In this document: positions 16,401 through 23,290 of the stretch, one piece after another
Position numbering within the stretch: position 1 is the stretch's first letter
Layout: every line of letters begins with the position of its first letter
NCBI RefSeq assembly: GCF_002234405.1
Contig: NZ_NMQT01000052.1
Location: forward strand, 1-35,226
DNA length: 35,226 bases
Reading direction: 5' to 3'
Origin: Amycolatopsis thailandensis
Lineage (GTDB): Bacteria; Actinomycetota; Actinomycetes; Mycobacteriales; Pseudonocardiaceae
Made by a program: the position numbers and the translations under genes
The notes under the pieces: generated by a model
What the model was told of the DNA's origin: nothing
Seen by the model: the letters and a program-made list of their open reading frames with translations, nothing else
Database searches by the model: none

Positions 16401-16794
16401 CGGCGATGGCCAGCACCCACACCTGGTGCGGAATGTGCCGGACCTGCCATGGACCCAGTTTCAGCAGCTCAGGCCACCAAAGCAGGGCGGCCTGGAAGGC
16501 CAGCGTCACCGCGAGGCCGCCGATCTGGAACAGCAGCAGAGTGTAGAGAGCCGCACGTTTGCGACGGCGGAGCGCGGCGCCGAGGACGACGAGCAGCAGC
16601 ACGATGACGAGGCTCGCGTTCGTCGGGATGCTCAGCGCGGAGAAGGCGAAGTCACCGACCCTGAGCACCGGCCCCTTGACGCCGCCGGCGAGGAGAAGGA
16701 TCACCGAGAACACGGCCGCGAGCTGCACGAGAGTGGCGACGATTCCGCCCGCCCTCGCCTTCCACGGCGAGACACGGCTCGCTGGGTTTACCAT
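13477..16794 (-). CDS. lysX: LysX: lysyl-phosphatidylglycerol synthase fused to lysyl-tRNA synthetase
   Basis: The 1105-residue protein has three parts. Residues 15-245 contain six or more membrane helices. Residues 250-580 are the MprF-type aminoacyl-phosphatidylglycerol synthase domain (GNAT-like; SLNFAMFRAVFSEGERIGAG). Residues 615-1105 are a class II lysyl-tRNA synthetase with an OB fold (about 666-745), motif 2 FRNEGVDATHNPEFTMLE (859-876) and motif 3 GGLGIGIDRLLMM near the end. In mycobacteria LysX charges tRNA and transfers lysine to phosphatidylglycerol, which lowers surface charge and protects against cationic peptides. The ATG has GAAAGG five bases upstream. The gene is divergent from panB with a 244-base gap. 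This fused enzyme supplements rather than replaces a separate LysS, by family knowledge. Confidence 0.95.
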   Translation of the reverse strand: MVNPASRVSPWKARAGGIVATLVQLAAVFSVILLLAGGVKGPVLRVGDFAFSALSIPTNASLVIVLLLVVLGAALRRRKRAALYTLLLFQIGGLAVTLAFQAALLWWPELLKLGPWQVRHIPHQVWVLAIADLISIGMFAFLWMLRPAFPARLAPGAWRDGFTMLFGGLAAVILVGWGLSEAFPGRLVDTWARFAWVVNHTTGENIQLRKVGIGEGPAWLDLVLDLSATAVATAALYILFRGVRSRRLRTDEEELRVRRLLAEHGEDDSLGYFATRREKSVVFSPNGRAAVAYRVLAGTSVASADPLGDPDAWPDAIRAWLNEARTYGWTPGVLGASERGAKVYADAGLRALEIGDEAVLDVRDFSLAGPERRSVRQAVKRIERAGYSTKVRRHSEIPADEMARLLLHAQQWRGAETERGFSMALGRLGDPSDGRSVMVEAYDAKGELRGMLSFVPWGRRGLSLDLMRRDRDAENGLNEYMVAEVVAASSHLGAQRISLNFAMFRAVFSEGERIGAGPVLRAWRGVLSMASRFFQLESLYRSNAKYGPDWEPRFLCYSSARRLPRVGIVAGALEGFVPTGRSGRALKLETVTDEFVAEVHRIEANAATPAPNQVRRPDQVRVRMAKLDSLRKAGIDPYPVGFAREDLLGDVVSKFGSLNPDTHTDHRVRVAGRVLAMRNLGGLCFARVKDFSGEIQLMLDASVLDLGGWRRGVDLGDHVGVSGRVVTSRRGELSVLVDEWTVTAKSLHPLPDKRKGLTDPETRVRQRYLDLAVNPDSTAMLRMRSTVVRAVRERLHQGDYLEVETPMLQTVHGGANARPFITHINAYDMRMYLRIAPELYLKRLCVAGVERVFELNRNFRNEGVDATHNPEFTMLEAYQAYADYNTMRNLTRELVQHAAEAAYGAQVVRRPGPDGNVVEYDISGDWPVIPVHEAVSAALGEKIDSGTSVEELRRLCRAAGVPVNEEAGHGDLVLKAHEHLVEGATVLPTFYTDYPTDVSPLTRQHRVDPRLAERWDLIAFGSEVGTAYTELTDPLEQRRRLEAQSLRAASGDVEAMELDEDFLLALEHGMPPTGGLGIGIDRLLMMLTGASIRQTVLFPFVRPQG

Positions 16795-17038
16795 TCTGGC
16801 CTTTCGCGGTACTCACAGGTGATCGACAGCTGCTCTTACTTGACGTCACACAACCCCGTGTGGTTGTCAACGAACATCATCCTCTGGTCTGAATTTCATC
16901 CACCACAGGCGTGACGGCCCGGTGTGAAGCTGGTCGCAGGACCTTGGGGGCGGTATCCCCGCGTGTCACGCTTTGAGACGTACAGCTCCACGACCCGGGG
17001 ACCTCTTCGAGGCCTCGAGGGAAGGACGGTCGACAAAG

Positions 17039-17914
17039 ATGTCTGCCACCGAAAAGGATCCCGGCGAACTCGTCGCTCCATACGGTACCGGCGCGGCGCC
17101 GCAGAGTACGTCCGGCAAGAAGGTCCGCGTACATCATCTTCGTGACATGAAGGAGCGCGGCGAAACCTGGCCGATGCTCACCGCCTACGACATGTACACC
17201 GCCGCGCTGTTCGACGAGGTGGGCATACCCGTGCTGCTCGTCGGGGATTCCGCGGCGAACAACGTCTTCGGCTACGACACGTCGCTACCGGTGACCGTGG
17301 ACGAACTGCTTCCGCTGGTGCGCGCGGTGACCCGGTCGGTGAAACGGGCGCTGGTGGTGGCCGATCTGCCGTTCGGCTCGTACCAGCTTTCGCCGCAACA
17401 GGCGCTGGAGACGTCGGTGCGGTTCATGAAGGAAGGCCGCGCGCACGCGGTGAAACTCGAAGGTGGACGGAAGTTCGCTCCCCATGTCGAGGCACTGACG
17501 TCGGCCGGTGTCCCTGTGATGGGACATATCGGATTCACGCCGCAAAGCGAACACAATCTGGGCGGCTATCGGGTCCAGGGACGCGGCGAAGCGGCCGACG
17601 CGCTGCTCGCCGACGCGCTCGCCCTGGAGGAAGCCGGCGCCTTCGCGGTCGTCATGGAGATGGTGCCCGCCGAAGCGGCGAAGCGGATCACGCACGAACT
17701 GAAGATCCCGACCGTCGGCATCGGCGCCGGGCCGGACTGTGACGCGCAGGTGCTCGTCTGGCAGGACATGGCTGGGCTCCGGCGAGGCAAGACCCCCCGC
17801 TTCGTGAAGAAGTACGCCGATCTCGCCGGTGTGCTGGCCGGAGCCGCGTCGGCGTTCGCGGAGGATGTCCGGCGAGGCGAGTTCCCGGCTTCGGAGCACT
17901 CGTTCCACGACTAA
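17039..17914 (+). CDS. panB: 3-methyl-2-oxobutanoate hydroxymethyltransferase
   Basis: The 291-residue enzyme adds a hydroxymethyl group from methylene-tetrahydrofolate to alpha-ketoisovalerate, giving ketopantoate, the first committed step of pantothenate/CoA synthesis. Family residues are present: Asp70 in LLVGDS, Asp109 in VADLPFGSY, Lys139 and Glu141 in [14 protein letters not shown], and the base Glu207 in VMEMVPAE. The start is the ATG at 17039 with GAAGGA about 12 bases upstream; the frame runs open further but without a better site. An N-terminal extension of about 30 residues precedes the TIM barrel. A repeat-family hairpin follows the stop after 20 bases. No other pantothenate gene is nearby. 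Confidence 0.95.
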   Translation: MSATEKDPGELVAPYGTGAAPQSTSGKKVRVHHLRDMKERGETWPMLTAYDMYTAALFDEVGIPVLLVGDSAANNVFGYDTSLPVTVDELLPLVRAVTRSVKRALVVADLPFGSYQLSPQQALETSVRFMKEGRAHAVKLEGGRKFAPHVEALTSAGVPVMGHIGFTPQSEHNLGGYRVQGRGEAADALLADALALEEAGAFAVVMEMVPAEAAKRITHELKIPTVGIGAGPDCDAQVLVWQDMAGLRRGKTPRFVKKYADLAGVLAGAASAFAEDVRRGEFPASEHSFHD

Positions 17915-17934
17915 CCCGCCCCTGACCTGCAAAA

Positions 17935-18000
17935 AGAGAGCAAGGGACCTTTGCTGTCGCTCCCGCTGAGGAGGGCGATAGCAAAGGTCCCTTGCGCTCT
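17935..18000 (+). terminator. Palindrome-family repeat pair after panB
   Basis: A reverse copy (17938-17958) and a forward copy (17977-17995) form a long stem: an outer AGAG/CTCT part, one A/G mismatch (17939/17996), an uninterrupted repeat stem, an inner CTCCC/GAGGG part and a 6-base loop. The arms carry GCAAG/CTTGC. Where other pairs match perfectly, this one has TGTC opposite GATA, a G-U wobble in plus-strand RNA but an A-C mismatch in minus-strand RNA, so the fold suits the panB message. Confidence 0.82.
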
Positions 18001-18010
18001 CCGGGGGGGC

Positions 18011-18032
18011 GTGTGGATTCGCTCATCCACAC
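18011..18032 (+). repeat. Short palindrome GTGTGGAT/ATCCACAC
   Basis: A perfect 8-bp inverted repeat around a 6-base loop, 11 bases after the panB terminator hairpin and 20 bases before a second long hairpin. The GTGTGG ends resemble the arms of the next hairpin. Function is unknown. Confidence 0.55.
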
Positions 18033-18051
18033 GGCCAGTGCGCGGGGTACA

Positions 18052-18098
18052 GGGTGTGTGGAAATAGGGACACTCAACGTCCCTATTTCCACACACCC
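18052..18098 (+). terminator. Perfect 20-bp stem hairpin
   Basis: GGGTGTGTGGAAATAGGGAC (18052-18071) is exactly complementary to 18079-18098 around the 7-base loop ACTCAAC. It is unrelated in sequence to the GATAGCAAAGGTCCC family. It lies between panB and the beta-helix gene and may be a second terminator or another dispersed palindrome. The stretch 17915-18254 has no gene. Confidence 0.65.
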
Positions 18099-18141
18099 AC
18101 CGCCTAGGCGCCGGGCCACGAGGCGCGACCCTCCTTTAGTT

Positions 18142-18157
18142 GTTCACGTATATGAAC
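18142..18157. promoter_or_regulatory. Candidate operator upstream of the beta-helix gene
   Basis: GTTCA-CGTATA-TGAAC is a 16-base inverted repeat with 5-bp arms, 13 bases upstream of the -35 at 18171. It stands in a locally AT-rich stretch. A regulator binding site is plausible but unproven, and none can be named. Confidence 0.35.
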
Positions 18158-18170
18158 TTCAATCATGTCC

Positions 18171-18200
18171 TTGACTCGCGTTCGTAAAGAGGCTTAACGT
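18171..18200 (+). promoter_or_regulatory. Promoter of the secreted beta-helix gene
   Basis: TTGACT (18171-18176) and TAACGT (18195-18200) are separated by 18 bases. The gene start is 54 bases downstream with a strong GAGGAGGA site, giving a normal 5' leader. Confidence 0.55.
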
Positions 18201-18254
18201 CTAGCCCGTCGCCGCCACGACCGAGCTTCGATCCCTCGACGAGGAGGACCACGG

Positions 18255-19229
18255 ATGCGTGTTCGTGAGCGGGTTCTAGCCATCACGGCCGGTGTCACCC
18301 TGCTGTCGACGCTGGCCACGTACCCCGCACAGGCCGCGACGGTCCGCGTAGGGACTTCGGAGCAGCTCTCGACGGCGCTTGCTTCGGTCACTCCGGGCAC
18401 CGTCATCGAGCTAGCGGCCAACACGACCTTCGCGGGCAACTTCAAGGCGGCGAAGAGCGGCACATCCGGCAGCCGGATCACGCTGAAGGGGCCACGAAGC
18501 GCGATCATCAAGGCTTCGGCCGGGCGCACCCTCGAACTCACCGGCAGCTACTGGAACCTGACCGGCTTCACCCTCACCGGTGGCCAGAAGGGCCTGATGG
18601 CGACGGGCGTCAAGAACACCGTCGTCGACGGCATCAAGGTCGCCGGTGTCGGCCACGAAGGCATCCACTTCCAGTACACGAGTACCGACAACGTCGTGAA
18701 GAACTCCGAGGTGACCGACACCGGCCGCGAGTACGCGGGCTACGGCGAGGGCATCTACTTCGGTTCCGCGAAGGGCAACTGGCCCGGCGGCACACCCGAC
18801 CGCAGCGACCGCAACAAGGCGCTGAACAACAAGATCGGCCCGAACGTGCGAGCCGAGTCGATCGACATCAAGGAAGGCACCACCGGCGGCGAACTGCGCG
18901 GCAACGTCTTCGACGGTGCCGGCCAGAGCGGCGAGCACTTCGCCGACAGCTGGGTGGACCTGAAGGGCAACAACTACGTGGTCGCGGACAACCGGGGCAG
19001 CAAGGTCTTCGTGCACGACGCGACCTACGGCGGCTTCGAGGTCCATGTCCAGCTCGACGGCTGGGGCCGCGACAACACCTTCTCCGGCAACACCGCGGAC
19101 GTGCAGTCCAGCTACGCGTACGGCTTCTATCTAGTGAAGGCCGCTACGGGGAACACGATCTGCGCGAGCAACAAGGTGACCGGTGCCGGAAAGGGATTCG
19201 CGAACGTGGCCGCCACGGCGGGCTGCTGA
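18255..19229 (+). CDS. Secreted right-handed beta-helix protein
   Basis: The 324-residue product starts with a signal peptide (MRVRERVLAITAGVTLLSTL, then cleavage after AQA near residue 27). The rest is a run of short beta-strands with repeated N, G, T and V turns (TVVDGIKVAGVGHEGIHF, NVVKNSEVTDTG, NKALNNKIGPNV, NYVVADNRGSKV), the mark of a right-handed parallel beta-helix of the pectate lyase/NosD type. Such proteins are often polysaccharide lyases, but no catalytic site can be named and the substrate is unknown. The mature part has cysteines only near the C terminus. GAGGAGGA lies about seven bases before the ATG. It is a single gene with its own promoter and a strong hairpin after it. Confidence 0.78.
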   Translation: MRVRERVLAITAGVTLLSTLATYPAQAATVRVGTSEQLSTALASVTPGTVIELAANTTFAGNFKAAKSGTSGSRITLKGPRSAIIKASAGRTLELTGSYWNLTGFTLTGGQKGLMATGVKNTVVDGIKVAGVGHEGIHFQYTSTDNVVKNSEVTDTGREYAGYGEGIYFGSAKGNWPGGTPDRSDRNKALNNKIGPNVRAESIDIKEGTTGGELRGNVFDGAGQSGEHFADSWVDLKGNNYVVADNRGSKVFVHDATYGGFEVHVQLDGWGRDNTFSGNTADVQSSYAYGFYLVKAATGNTICASNKVTGAGKGFANVAATAGC

Positions 19230-19243
19230 CGCGATCGAAGACC

Positions 19244-19280
19244 GGGGGCCCGCTCAGCCCGGCGGCGGGGGCGGGCCCCC
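19244..19280 (+). terminator. Terminator hairpin after the beta-helix gene
   Basis: GGGGGCCCGC (19244-19253) pairs perfectly with GCGGGCCCCC (19271-19280) across a 17-base loop, 15 bases after the stop codon. There is no T-run. Confidence 0.7.
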
Positions 19281-19318
19281 ACCCTTCGCGTACGCGCCGA
19301 TTCGGGCACAGTGGTCGT

Positions 19319-20272
19319 ATGGACGACCTCTACCCGCCGATCCATGTACGCGCCGAGGGCACGCTCGACGTAGGTGACGGGCACCGGATCTACTGCCAAG
19401 AGGCCGGGAACCCGGACGGCAAACCCGTGGTCGTTCTGCACGGAGGCCCTGGTAGCGGCATTTCTCCCATGGCCAGGCGGCATTTCGATCCCGAGACCTA
19501 CCGGATCATCTTGTTCGACCAGCGCGGCACCGGCCGCAGTACTCCGCACATCGGCGAGCCGGACGTCGACCTGTCGGTCAACACCCTCTGGCACCTTGTC
19601 TCGGACATGGAATGTCTGCGCGAAAGGCTGAATCTCGAACAATGGCAGATCTTCGGCGGCTCGTGGGGCGCGACCCTCGCCCTCGCCTACGCCGAGACCC
19701 ATCCGAGCCGCGTCACCGAGATCATCCTGCGCGGCGTCTTCACTGTCCGGCGCAGCGAACTCGACTGGATCTACGGCGGCGGCGCCGCGAACCTCTTCCC
19801 CCGTGAGTGGGAAGACTTTCTCGCGCCGATACCCGAAGATCGCCGAGGCAACCCGATGTCGGCCTACCGCGAACTCGTCTATCACCCCGACAAGGCGGTC
19901 CGGGAGCGTGCCGCGATCGCCTGGAGCACCTGGGAAGGCGCGATCGTGAGCCTGCGCCCGGATCCGGCGTTCCACAATCAGTACGCGTCGCCTGGCTTCG
20001 CTGTCACCTTTGCGCGGCTCGCGCTGCATTACTTCTGCCATGGTGCGTGGCTTGAGGAAGGACAGTTGATCCGGGAAGCCGGGAAGCTGTCCGGGATTCC
20101 CGGCGTGATCGTGCAGGGACGGTACGACGCGGTGTGCCCGCCGGTGACGGCTTACGAACTGCACCGGGCTTGGCCGGACTCGAAGCTGGAAATCGTTGAA
20201 GCGGCAGGGCATGCGGTGACGGATCCGGGGATGCTGGCGGCGCTTCGGGATGCTACGGATTCCTTTCGCTAG
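19319..20272 (+). CDS. pip: Proline iminopeptidase
   Basis: The 317-residue alpha/beta hydrolase cleaves N-terminal proline from peptides (peptidase family S33), probably in the cytoplasm since no signal peptide is seen. Features are HGGPGSG (41-47, oxyanion), FDQRGTGRS, nucleophile Ser115 in GGSWGATLALAYA, Asp270 in VQGRYDAVCPP and His298 in AAGHAVTD. The length matches the family. There is no ribosome-binding site; a CACAGT hexamer lies exactly six bases before the ATG, suggesting a leaderless message. The stop is six bases from that of the convergent potC gene, with no hairpin between. Confidence 0.9.
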   Translation: MDDLYPPIHVRAEGTLDVGDGHRIYCQEAGNPDGKPVVVLHGGPGSGISPMARRHFDPETYRIILFDQRGTGRSTPHIGEPDVDLSVNTLWHLVSDMECLRERLNLEQWQIFGGSWGATLALAYAETHPSRVTEIILRGVFTVRRSELDWIYGGGAANLFPREWEDFLAPIPEDRRGNPMSAYRELVYHPDKAVRERAAIAWSTWEGAIVSLRPDPAFHNQYASPGFAVTFARLALHYFCHGAWLEEGQLIREAGKLSGIPGVIVQGRYDAVCPPVTAYELHRAWPDSKLEIVEAAGHAVTDPGMLAALRDATDSFR

Positions 20273-20278
20273 GAGCTG

Positions 20279-21085
20279 CTACAGCCGTCCGCCCGAAGTC
20301 GTGTCGCCGGAAAGGCGTTGCGCCAGATAGACCGGCACCGTCGAAGCCAGGATCAGAACCGCCGCCACCACGTTGACGATCGGTGCCTGGTTCGGCCGGA
20401 ACAGGTTGTTCAGGATCCAGATCGGCAGGGTCTCCAGCCCGGTCCCGAGGGTGAACGTCGTGACGATGATTTCGTCGAACGACAGCGCGAAGGCCAGCAG
20501 GCCGCCGGCCAGCAGTGCCGAGCGCAGCATCGGGAAGGTCACCAGCCGGAACGTCGTGAGCCCGTCTGCGCCGAGGTCCATCGACGCCTCTTCGAGGTTG
20601 CCGCCCATTCGCCGCAGCCGCGCGACGACGTTGTTGAACACCACCACGATGCAGAAAGTCGCGTGCGCGACGATCGCCGTGAACAGGCCGAGGTCGATGC
20701 CGAGGATCGTGCGGAAGGCGTTGTTCAGCGCGATACCGGTGACGATGCCGGGCAGCGCGATCGGCAGGATGATCAGCAGCGACACCTGGTTGCGGCCGAA
20801 GAAGCGGTACTTCTGCAACGCAAACGCCGCCATCGTGCCGAGTACCAACGCGATCGCCGTCGCCGCGAGTCCTGCTTGGACACTCGTGCCCAGCGCGTTC
20901 AGCGCGCCCTCGTTCTCCGCGGCCCGGCCCCACCATTCGAGGGTGAAGCTCGACGGCGGCCAGCCGAAGGTGGTGTCCGCGTTGAACGAATTGAGCAGGA
21001 CCACCAGCAGCGGGAAGTAGATGACCGCGAGGCCGAGCACGAGCGCGGCGAGCAGGATGTACTTGGTCGTGCGGGAAAGCCGCAT
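20279..21085 (-). CDS. potC: Polyamine-type ABC transporter permease, PotC-like
   Basis: The 268-residue membrane protein has about six transmembrane segments and the inner-membrane permease EAA loop EEASMDLGADGLTTFRLVTFPML (given here as EEASMDLGADG and FRLVTFPML), which docks on the ATPase. It resembles PotC/YdcV permeases for spermidine/putrescine. It is the last gene of a five-gene minus-strand operon. GGAGC lies six bases before the ATG and overlaps the potB stop region; the gap to potB is nine bases, so the two are translationally linked. Confidence 0.88.
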   Translation of the reverse strand: MRLSRTTKYILLAALVLGLAVIYFPLLVVLLNSFNADTTFGWPPSSFTLEWWGRAAENEGALNALGTSVQAGLAATAIALVLGTMAAFALQKYRFFGRNQVSLLIILPIALPGIVTGIALNNAFRTILGIDLGLFTAIVAHATFCIVVVFNNVVARLRRMGGNLEEASMDLGADGLTTFRLVTFPMLRSALLAGGLLAFALSFDEIIVTTFTLGTGLETLPIWILNNLFRPNQAPIVNVVAAVLILASTVPVYLAQRLSGDTTSGGRL

Positions 21086-21094
21086 CGCGCGCTC

Positions 21095-21979
21095 CTACAG
21101 GTTGTCCAGCGCACCCGTGCGGCGCACGGCGGCGAGGTAGGCGAGCATGATCACCACGGGCACGGTCGCGACGGTCGCCGCGAACGGCAGGTTGTTGGCG
21201 GCGCCGATGTTGTCGTAGACCACGTTGCCGAGCATCTGCGACGTGCCCCCGACGATCTTCACCGCGATGTAGTCGCCCAGCGACAACGAAAACGTGAAGA
21301 TCGAGCCCGCGACGACGGCCGGGAACGTCACCGGCAGCACCACCGAGCGGAACGTCCGGAACGGGCGGGCACCGAGGTCGCCCGACGCGTCCACCAAGGA
21401 GTTCGGCAGCCGCTCCAGGCCCGCGTAGATCGGCAGGATCATGTACGGCAGCCACAGATACGACAGGGTGATCACCGTCGCGAGCACGCCATAGCCGGGG
21501 GTGTCGAGGCCGAACGGGTTGAGCAGCCAGTGCAGGACACCGTTGCCGGACAACATGGTCCGCCACGCGTAGGCCTTCACCAGGTAGCTCGCCCACAGCG
21601 GCGTCATGACGGCGATCACCAGGAGCCGCCGTGCCCTCGGCGAGGCGAATTTGGCCATGTAGAAGGCCATCGGGAAGGCGATGACCGCGGTGACCACCGT
21701 GACCAGCGCGGCGATCCCGACCGTCCGGAGGGTGATCGTGCGGTACACCGCGTCACTGAACAGCGTGGCGAAGTTGTCCATCGACCATTCGGTCACGACC
21801 TGGCCGGTGAAGACGTCGGTCGTCCAGAACGCGGTCACGAACAACGCGGCCAGCGCGCCGAGGTAGGCGAGGCCGAGCCACAGCATCGGCGCGGACAACA
21901 GGATGCTCAGCCGCAGCCTGGGTTTGCGGTACAGGAAGGCGGAGGCTTTCCGCCTCGGCGAATCGAGTGTGGTCGTCAT
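21095..21979 (-). CDS. potB: Polyamine-type ABC transporter permease, PotB-like
   Basis: The 294-residue permease has a cytoplasmic N terminus, about six membrane segments and the EAA loop LVDASGDLGARPFRTF. It pairs with PotC as the membrane channel of a spermidine/putrescine-type importer. The ATG at 21979 has GGAG about five bases upstream; the frame is open further upstream through the potD-potB spacer, but that part is low-complexity and contains a hairpin, so it is not coding. Confidence 0.88.
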   Translation of the reverse strand: MTTTLDSPRRKASAFLYRKPRLRLSILLSAPMLWLGLAYLGALAALFVTAFWTTDVFTGQVVTEWSMDNFATLFSDAVYRTITLRTVGIAALVTVVTAVIAFPMAFYMAKFASPRARRLLVIAVMTPLWASYLVKAYAWRTMLSGNGVLHWLLNPFGLDTPGYGVLATVITLSYLWLPYMILPIYAGLERLPNSLVDASGDLGARPFRTFRSVVLPVTFPAVVAGSIFTFSLSLGDYIAVKIVGGTSQMLGNVVYDNIGAANNLPFAATVATVPVVIMLAYLAAVRRTGALDNL

Positions 21980-22002
21980 CTTCACTCCACCTGGGGATGG
22001 GA

Positions 22003-22043
22003 CCGGGAGCGGCCGGCGTGGGGGGCCCACCGGCCGCTCCCGG
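22003..22043 (-). promoter_or_regulatory. Intercistronic hairpin between potD and potB
   Basis: CCGGGAGCGGCCGG (22003-22016) and its exact complement (22030-22043) make a 14-bp GC-rich stem with a 13-base loop in the 76-base gap between potD and potB. Such a stem can protect the upstream binding-protein message or partly terminate, so that more PotD is made than permease. The stem is seen; the role is inferred from other ABC operons. Confidence 0.6.
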
Positions 22044-22055
22044 AGTTCGGGGAGG

Positions 22056-23261
22056 TCAGCCCTTGATCTCGGTCCAGGCGCGGGTCCACTCGCCGTAGTC
22101 CTTGCACTTGACGTCGGTGCGGCCGTCGAGGCACTGCGTGATCGGCGTCGTCCAGTACTGGATCTTCGAGGCGTACGCGGCGTCACCGGCGTGGTAGGTG
22201 TCGCAGTGCTTCTTGTCCTTGGTTTCGGCGCACGCCTTGGGGTTCGAGGGCGATTCGCCGAAGTACTCGGCGACCTGGGCGTTGGCCTTCGGGCTGACGA
22301 TGTGGTTCAGCCACTTGTAGGAGCACGTCTTGTGCGGCGACTTCGCCCCGACCATCCAGGTATCCGACCAGCCCGTCGCGCCTTCGGACGGCAGCACCGA
22401 CTCCACCGGCGCGCCCTCGCTCTTGGTCAGGTTCACCGTCACCTGCCAGGCGGTGCCGAGGACGGCGTCACCGCTCTTGAGCGCCTGGCTTTCCTTCAGG
22501 TAGTCCGACCAGTACTCCCCGACCATCGGCCGCTGCTGCTTGAGCAGGTCGACGGCGGCCTGGAACTGCTTGTCGTCCAGGGCGTACGGATTCTTGATGC
22601 CGAGTTCCGGCTTGTGCGTCTGCAGGTACAGCGCGGCGTCGGCGATGTAGATCGGCGAGTCGTAAGCGGAGATCTTGCCCTTGTGCGGGCTGTTCGCGTC
22701 GAACATGACCGACCACGACGTCGGCGCCGGGTTCACCTTGTCGGTGCGCCAGGTCAGCAGATTCGCGCCCCAGCCGTGCGGCACACCGTAGGACACGTTG
22801 TTCACGCTGTTCCACGGGCGGTTCTTGAGGAAGTCGAAGACGTCCGCGTAGTTCGGCACGAGGGCGGTGTTCACCGGTTCGACGTCGCCGGACGCGATGA
22901 GCCGCAGCGAAGCGTCACCGGAGGCGGAGATGACGTCGTACTGTCCGGTCTTCATCAGGCTCACGGCCTCGTCGGAGGTTCCGAACGCCTTGACGTTGAC
23001 CTTGCAGCCGGTCTCCTTCTCGAACCCGGTGACCCAGTCGACGGCCGGATCGTTCGACCCGTTCTCCGCGTAACCGGGCCAGGCCAGCACGTTGACCTGG
23101 CCTTCCGGCTGGCCGAGCTGCGCGAGCGCGTCGAGTTTCGGCGGGGTGAAGCCCTGCCCGCCGGGCGCGGCGGTGTTCGAGCTCGATCCGGAGGTTCCGC
23201 AGGCGGCCACGAGCAGGCCGGCGCCGAGCAGCGCGGCGAGCGCGAGTTTCCTGTTCTTCAT
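22056..23261 (-). CDS. potD: Polyamine-type ABC transporter substrate-binding lipoprotein, PotD-like
   Basis: The 401-residue protein starts with a lipoprotein signal peptide ending LLVAAC (Cys21), so it is tethered to the outer face of the membrane. The body matches the PotD/PotF family (VNVLAWPGYAENGSNDPAVDWVTGFEKE given in part: VNVLAWPGYAE, then FGTSDEAVSLMKTGQYDVIS, and NAQVAEYFGESPSNPKACAE). It would bind putrescine, spermidine or a related amine and deliver it to PotBC. Extra cysteines in the C-terminal third (CAETKDKKHC, TQCLDGRTDVKC) may form disulfides. It lies 29 bases after potA. Confidence 0.88.
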   Translation of the reverse strand: MKNRKLALAALLGAGLLVAACGTSGSSSNTAAPGGQGFTPPKLDALAQLGQPEGQVNVLAWPGYAENGSNDPAVDWVTGFEKETGCKVNVKAFGTSDEAVSLMKTGQYDVISASGDASLRLIASGDVEPVNTALVPNYADVFDFLKNRPWNSVNNVSYGVPHGWGANLLTWRTDKVNPAPTSWSVMFDANSPHKGKISAYDSPIYIADAALYLQTHKPELGIKNPYALDDKQFQAAVDLLKQQRPMVGEYWSDYLKESQALKSGDAVLGTAWQVTVNLTKSEGAPVESVLPSEGATGWSDTWMVGAKSPHKTCSYKWLNHIVSPKANAQVAEYFGESPSNPKACAETKDKKHCDTYHAGDAAYASKIQYWTTPITQCLDGRTDVKCKDYGEWTRAWTEIKG

Positions 23262-23290
23262 TGAACAACGACCTTTCGGTACGGGGAGGG

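Noticed and set aside
16865..16870. Perfect TTGACA on the minus strand upstream of lysX as a promoter -35
   Set aside because: No acceptable -10 lies 16-19 bases downstream; the sequence there is part of an ACAACC/GGTTGT stem. The lysX promoter remains unassigned.
16795..17038. A tRNA or small RNA gene between lysX and panB
   Set aside because: Only short stems are found; no cloverleaf or T-arm sequence is present here or in the other gaps.
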